DNA of 64,000 nucleotides, taken from positions 310,001-374,000 of the forward strand of contig JAMWFC010000062.1 of the NCBI GenBank assembly GCA_027475525.1. The letters run 5' to 3'. A program made the translations under genes and the position numbers. Below, one piece after another: positions 58,908 through 64,000 of this stretch. The notes under the pieces are model-generated. The model saw only the letters and a program-made list of their open reading frames with translations. It was not told the DNA's origin and did no database searches. The stretch comes from Macrolepiota albuminosa. Lineage: Eukaryota > Basidiomycota > Agaricomycetes > Agaricales > Agaricaceae. Within the stretch, counting starts at the first letter, position 1, and every line of letters starts with the position of its first letter.

Positions 58908-59653
58908 CCCACCTAAAGAAGCTACGTCCATTGACCCGGTCGAAACTTACCTTAAGTCGCTAAGATCTAGCGACGATCCCGCCGTCCTCACTGTAGCCCA
59001 AGACTCTCACGCGATTCGCTCGATTATGTTGACAGTTGATGGAAAAAGCGAGATAGAATCTATAGTGGACAGCGGATCACAGATTATTTCAATGGCTGCC
59101 GACGTCGCTAACGAGCTTGGCATCATTTACGACCCGACCATCATTCTTAATATGCAAAGCGCTAACGGCACTATTGATCGATCCTTGGGAATGGCTCGTA
59201 ACGTGCCATGCGCTGTTGGCGATCTTACGTTTTACCTTCAAATACACATTCTTAGGTCGCCTGCGTACGACTTATTATTAGGGAGGCCCTTCGACGTCTT
59301 AGCCCGATCAGTAGTCAAGACGACGTCTGAAGACGAAACGACGCTAACTATTAGCGACCCTAACTCGGGCGTCAGAAGAACGGTACCAACGTTTCCACGG
59401 GGGAAATTCCAGAAACCGGGACCGAGAAAGCGACCTTACGTTAGCGACGACCCTTGCGAGTGTTTTCCGGCGCCATCGAGGAGATGAGTGATGAGGATCA
59501 TGGAGATGAAGCGCTTATCTTGGACTATAACCATCGGACTGGGCAAGTAAACTTTATATCCTATACCCCTTTAGCCCATGAAATCTTGAATTCTTCTTCG
59601 TCGCTTACTAGTGACGCGTTATCCTACTTATACCTCACTGCGTCAGATATTAC

Positions 59654-59807
59654 TGAAAACCTTTCAACAGACACTTATTTCGTTTCTACTCCCGACTCTA
59701 AAGAATCTTTGATATCAGGTTTCGCTAGAATGAAAACCTTTCAACAGACACTTATTTCGTTTCTACTCCCGACTCTAAAGAATCTTTGATATCAGGTTTC
59801 GCTAGAA
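59654..59807. repeat. 77-bp tandem duplication in pol B
   Basis: Identity at offset 77 from 59654 to 59730, exactly 77 positions. Confidence 0.92.
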
Positions 59808-60099
59808 CCATGACTCTATTTATAATACGTTTGCTAACAATAGTACCCCTAAGCGCAAAGGGGTTCAGGTCAAGAAGAAATATAAACCCGTAGCGCTTAA
59901 AACAAAACCGGTAGCAAGCGCCGTACCCGAGGAATTTCGCATCGAAAGAAAAATAATAGGCGACCCTTTGGCTACCCTGCCAAAACTCGATCCGAATCCA
60001 CCACCCTTTGAACCAACAGGACGATTTACAGAAGAACGAAAGGCGCTATTTCTTAGCGCCCACGATACCGGCTTCCTCTCGACGGAGGAAATGAACGTA

Positions 60100-60253
60100 C
60101 TAGTCGACATCATGCAAAAACAGAATGAGGCTTTTGCATGGGAGGACTCAGAACGCGGTAAACTTAGAACTGACTTCTAGTCGACATCATGCAAAAACAG
60201 AATGAGGCTTTTGCATGGGAGGACTCAGAACGCGGTAAACTTAGAACTGACTT
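60100..60253. repeat. 77-bp tandem duplication in pol B
   Basis: Identity at offset 77 from 60100 to 60176, exactly 77 positions; it creates a TAG stop at the junction. Confidence 0.92.
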
Positions 60254-60821
60254 TTTCCACCAGTGGTCATCCCAACCATACCGCACGTACCCTGGACTGA
60301 GCATAACCGACCCATACCCCCGGGCATCGAAGCCGAAGTCTGCCAAATTATTCGCTCCAAGATAGCGGCAGGTGTATACGAGCCTTCTAATTCGGCCTAC
60401 CGCTCGAGGTGGTTCTGCGTACTAAAGAAAAACGGGAAGCTACGTATAGTTCACAGCCTAGAACCGCTAAACAAAGTCACCATTCGTCATTCAGGGGTAC
60501 CGCCATTTCCCGATCACGTCGCTGAATCTTTCGCGGGACGAATATGTGGCGCTACCCTGGATTTGTACGTAGGCTATGACGAGCGCTTAATCCATCCTTC
60601 CTCTCGCGACTTGACGACATTTCAAACACCGTTTGGGGCGCTACGACTAGTCACACTTCCTATGGGATGGACAAACTCGGTACCGATATTTCACGACGAT
60701 ATTACGTTTATCCTACAGCCCGAAATACCCCACCATGTGCTCAGTTTCATAGACGACGTAGGAGTTAAAGGCCCGAAGGATTGGCGATTGGTGGATGGCA
60801 AGCCCGAAGTTCACCCGGAAA

Positions 60822-60975
60822 ATCCTAATATTCGCATGGCGCTATGGGAATTCTTTCAACTGGTTAACCGAGTACTTCAGCGCATGAAGTATTGTGGCAT
60901 CCTAATATTCGCATGGCGCTATGGGAATTCTTTCAACTGGTTAACCGAGTACTTCAGCGCATGAAGTATTGTGGC
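60822..60975. repeat. 77-bp tandem duplication in pol B (RT)
   Basis: Identity at offset 77 from 60822 to 60898, exactly 77 positions. Confidence 0.92.
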
Positions 60976-61592
60976 GGACGTTTTCAGGGCACAAGCTCGT
61001 TCTTTGCGCACCGCAGTTTAAAATTTTGGGGCACGTTTGCACGCCAGAAGGCAGGATTCCAGAAAAGAGCCGATTAGCGCTGTTGGAGAAATGGGGGGTC
61101 TGTCATAACCTCTCGGAAGTTCGCGCGTTCTTGGGCACTGTAGGGGTGCTGCGCATGTTCATACACCATTTTTCTCATCGCGCAAACGCCCTTAATCGCC
61201 TAACCCGTTCAGGGGTCCCCTTCGAATTCGGACCCGATCAAATCAATGCCCAGAAGGACTTAGTAAAGGCGCTACAGGAAGCGAAACCATTGGTACCCAT
61301 TGACTATACTACCGCCGATCCCGTTATACTTGCTGTTGACACATCATATATCGCCGTTGGCTTCTTCTTATGCCAGTGTGATAGCGCGAACCGGAAAATC
61401 AGGCGCTACAATCGTTTCGGATCGATTACCCTTAACGACCGAGAATCGCGCTACAGTCAGCCCAAGCTAGAGTTATATGGCTTGTTTCGATCGTTTCAGG
61501 CGCTGCGCATGTACCTCATTGGGGTACGAAATCTCATTGTCGAGGTCGACGCACGATACATCAAAGGAATGCTTCAGAACCCTGATATTCAA

Positions 61593-61747
61593 CCGTCGGC
61601 CAGTATGAACCGCTGGGTAGTAGCGATATTAATGTTTCACTTCGAGTTAGTACACGTCAGAAGTGCATTCCGTCGGCCAGTATGAACCGCTGGGTAGTAG
61701 CGATATTAATGTTTCACTTCGAGTTAGTACACGTCAGAAGTGCATTC
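61593..61747. repeat. 77-bp tandem duplication in pol B (RNase H)
   Basis: Identity at offset 77 over 78 positions. Confidence 0.92.
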
Positions 61748-62469
61748 ACGGGCCGGACGGATTATCTAGGCGACCCAGACAACCGGAAGATGAAGCGCTA
61801 GACGATAGCGACAACGATGTATTTGACGATTGGATCGATCGATTGCATGGTTTCATGCACATCATTCAGCTGCCTATTCCGGCGCTTCGCGAAGACCAAC
61901 CAGTTTCAAATTGGCTTCACCCTATTGTTCCGTACCAGCCCCGACCATATCAGGCGTCATCAACTTTTTACACGGCCAGTATCTATAACGTCGCTAAGCC
62001 ATCTAACGATCTAAAGATAGTCGAGGAACCAAGACCCTTAAGAGAAGACAGTCAGAACCTGCCATATTCGGCGGTACCTCGAAGCGCCAAAGCTAAGTCA
62101 GAAGATCAGCGGGTGGACCAGGTTAGGAAGTGGCTACAGGATTTGCGACGACCATCAGACCTTACGGATACGGAATACGCCACCTTCATTCGATACGCGA
62201 CGACCTTCTTTGTAGTGGAAAACCGACTTTGGCGACGAAATAGAGATGGCGCCCACAAGCTAGTAATTAAACCGGACAATCGAATTAGAATTCTACGCGC
62301 TATGCACGATGACTTGGGACACCGTGGACTCTACGCAACAAGAGCGAACCTTTTGGAGCGCTTCTGGTGGCCTCAAGTTAGCGCCGATATTGCGTGGTAT
62401 ATTCGCACTTGTCATCTCTGTCAAATCCAGCAGACACGTCAGGTTCTTATTCCCCCAACAGTAGCGACT

Positions 62470-62623
62470 CCAGCGCCGCTATTTGGAAAAATATATATCG
62501 ACACCATGCACATGCCCAAGTCAGGGCGCTACAAGTATATCATTCACCAGCGCCGCTATTTGGAAAAATATATATCGACACCATGCACATGCCCAAGTCA
62601 GGGCGCTACAAGTATATCATTCA
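62470..62623. repeat. 77-bp tandem duplication in pol B (integrase)
   Basis: Identity at offset 77 from 62470 to 62546, exactly 77 positions. Confidence 0.92.
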
Positions 62624-63428
62624 GGAAGGTGTTCCTTGGTACATTGGCCGGAGTTCCGTATGCTCCAACGAGAAAATACAGACGCTATAGCTAAGTGGCT
62701 CTTTGAGGACGTTATCTGCAGATGGGGAGCCCTTCACGAGATCGTCACAGACAATGGAGCGCCGATAGTTAAGGCGCTCACTTATCTTGCCAAGAAGTAC
62801 AACATTCAACACATACGGGTTTCTGGTTACAACAAGCGCGCCAACGGAATCGTAGAAAGGCCTCATTTTGACGTTCGACAGGCGCTATTTAAGGCGGTCG
62901 ATGGTGACGAAAGTCGCTGGAGCGAAGCGACTTATTCGGTCTTCTGGTCGGAAAGGGTTACCGTACGAAAAAGGATGGGTTGTTCACCCTACTACGCGGC
63001 GACCGGCACCCATCCACTCCTCCCGGCCGACATAGTGGAAGCTACTTACTTACAGCCACCCCCGAATTCGATACTATCTTCCACCGACATGATTGCTAGG
63101 CGCGCTATAGACTTACAGCGACGCATGGAGGATCTCGAGCGCTTACACGAAGTAGTATTTCAAACTAGACGACAAGCTGCGCTACGATTTGAAAGCGAGC
63201 ACAGCGCCACGATTAGAGACTACAACTTCACCTCTGGCGCCCTCGTACTAATGTGCAACTCAAAGATCGAAGTTACCCATAACAAAAAGATGCGACCTCG
63301 GTATCTGGGACCCCTAATAGTGGTTTCCCGCAATAGGGGAGGCGCCTATGTACTCTGCGAGTTGGACGGCTCAGTTTTGCATCGACCAGTAGCGGCGTTT
63401 CGACTCATCCCCTACTTAGCGCGGGAAC

Positions 63429-63582
63429 ACATTCCCTTACCTTCGTCGGCGCTGGACATTGACACGGCTAAACTACGAGAACTGGAAGAAACGGAGTTAG
63501 TGGATACATTCCCTTACCTTCGTCGGCGCTGGACATTGACACGGCTAAACTACGAGAACTGGAAGAAACGGAGTTAGTGGAT
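63429..63582. repeat. 77-bp tandem duplication at the pol B 3' end
   Basis: Identity at offset 77 from 63429 to 63505, exactly 77 positions. Confidence 0.92.
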
Positions 63583-63767
63583 GATGACGAGACCCTGTTG
63601 ACGACGACGAAGAACAGTAAATGAAGGCGAAGGACGAGGCGCTAGGTGTTAGCGCCCCCGTTAAGTAAACTTAGGTCATGTTTCCCTTTCGGAAGGCATA
63701 TTGGATGGCATAAATAGCTATGGTACAGGCGAGGACACAAAATCAACTACGGCTACTACGTTACGAG

Positions 63768-64000
63768 CTACGCTGAAGAAGACCGGCGACGAGAACCTCG
63801 GACTCGCTCCCTGGGCCGCCTAAAGGAGGGAGGACCGCCTGAAGGAGGAAGAGGGGCGCCTGGTGTAGGCACCGGAGTGCTCGAAGGCGGCGCGTTGCGA
63901 GGTACGGCGGGAGGAATGCAGGATGAAGGTACTGGAGCGCTAGGAGTTGGCGCAGGAGGAAAGGCGGCGCGTTGCGAGGTACGGCGGGAGGAATGCAGGA
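63768..64000 (-). CDS. Possible antisense ORF of element B, C-terminal part
   Basis: A minus-strand frame open from the window edge to TAG at 63770-63768 encodes a Pro-rich end (PPAVPRNAPP, PTPGAPLPPSGGPPSFRR, RERVRGSRRRSSSA). Its place just after pol and its orientation match the antisense gene of element A, but the residues do not resemble the C terminus of that protein. Compositional bias could keep such a frame open by chance, and the duplication at 63884 lies in it. Confidence 0.3.
   Translation of the reverse strand, partial: LHSSRRTSQRAAFPPAPTPSAPVPSSCIPPAVPRNAPPSSTPVPTPGAPLPPSGGPPSFRRPRERVRGSRRRSSSA
63884..64000. repeat. 77-bp-period duplication, cut by the window end
   Basis: Sequence from 63884 recurs at 63961 and stays identical for the 40 bases available. 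Confidence 0.88.

Larger units (their letters stand above)
56898..59487 (+). pseudogene. Element B gag-protease, frame-broken by 77-bp duplications
   Basis: Starts MEQANTPRMPPRNHFSSPKW, homologous to gag of A. Frame breaks fall at the duplications at 57260, 57649, 58190 and 58754. Between them are the CCHC knuckle CHFCGEAGHTMTRGRC, the protease EIESIVDSGSQIISMAADVA and LLLGRPFDVLA. The stop overlaps the pol start in ATGA (59484-59487). No other damage was seen, so the pseudogene status may be an assembly effect. Confidence 0.8.
59484..63624 (+). pseudogene. Element B pol, frame-broken by 77-bp duplications
   Basis: The frame starts at ATGA, then is shifted at 59654, 60100, 60822, 61593, 62470 and 63429. 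The pieces contain the RT (DLYVGYDERLIHP, FIDDVGVKGP), RNase H (VILAVDTSYIAVGFFLCQC), integrase zinc domain (LGHRGLYATRANLLERFWWP, CHLCQ), and the catalytic TDNGAP and ERPHFDVRQ parts. The last frame, after the duplication at 63429, ends at TGA 63622-63624. As for gag, every break coincides with a duplication. Confidence 0.8.
55234..64000 (+). mobile_element. Ty3-type LTR retrotransposon B, nested in element A and cut by the window end
   Basis: Starts TGATAGGCTTC inside the 3' LTR of A. It has the same plan as A (LTR, same primer-binding site, gag-protease, pol) and clearly related proteins, but the DNA has diverged, so it is a sister family. Its sequence is interrupted by 14 tandem duplications with a period of 77 bp. 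Since 77 is not a multiple of three, each coding one shifts the frame. With one copy of each removed the domains would follow on in order, so the element may in reality be intact. Confidence 0.88.

Noticed and set aside
1..64000. CRISPR array or other prokaryotic system
   Set aside because: The repeats are tandem 77-bp copies, LTRs and minisatellites; there are no spaced short repeats with unique spacers, and the genes are intron-rich and eukaryotic.

Overview
The window looks like nuclear DNA of an agaricomycete (mushroom-type) basidiomycete. Genes are split by many introns of about 45-67 bp with GT..AG ends. The gene families are fungal, and the mobile elements (Tad1-clade LINE, Helitron, Ty3-type LTR elements) are typical of basidiomycete genomes. 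No rRNA, tRNA or CRISPR was found. All exon structures were worked out by eye from splice signals, frame continuity and family motifs; there was no transcript support.

Region 1 (1-16.3 kb) is an ordinary gene region. It holds an SFP1-like C2H2 zinc-finger protein (3263-4645, +), a small multi-pass membrane protein (about 7345-6188, -), a 929-aa coiled-coil protein with a C-terminal membrane anchor (9204-12273, +), and a CaMKK/Sak1-type protein kinase (16295-13047, -) that converges on it.

Region 2 (about 17.0-30.4 kb) is a nest of mobile elements. An old, very AT-rich Helitron replicase-helicase gene on the minus strand is broken by two later insertions. One is an apparently intact Tad1-clade LINE (20440-26624) with a 12-bp target-site duplication. 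The other is a 1.78-kb LTR-like element (27215-28997) with a 5-bp duplication. Removing the LINE restores a continuous Helitron reading frame.

Region 3 (30.7-37.9 kb) is a second gene island: a UPF0014/FetB-like membrane protein (-), a galactokinase (+) that shares a short divergent promoter with it, and a WD40-like protein (+). The galactokinase has an 8-nt and a 16-nt exon.

Region 4 (37.9-44.9 kb) is AT-rich, with degraded repeats and no gene I can name.

Region 5 (44.9-64.0 kb) holds two Ty3-type retrotransposons. Element A (44864-55233) has a 5' LTR, gag-protease, pol and then, on the opposite strand before the 3' LTR, a six-exon gene for a 712-aa protein with a six-cysteine cluster close to the fungal Zn2Cys6 pattern. 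This spliced antisense passenger gene is the most interesting biology here. Element B (55234 to the window end) sits 45 bp into the 3' LTR of A. B and its LTR carry 14 direct tandem duplications, all with a period of exactly 77 bp, which break every ORF of B. A fifteenth lies at 44.0 kb. This uniformity points to an assembly error (overlaps of a k=77 graph left untrimmed) rather than biology, so B should not be read as a true pseudogene until that is checked.
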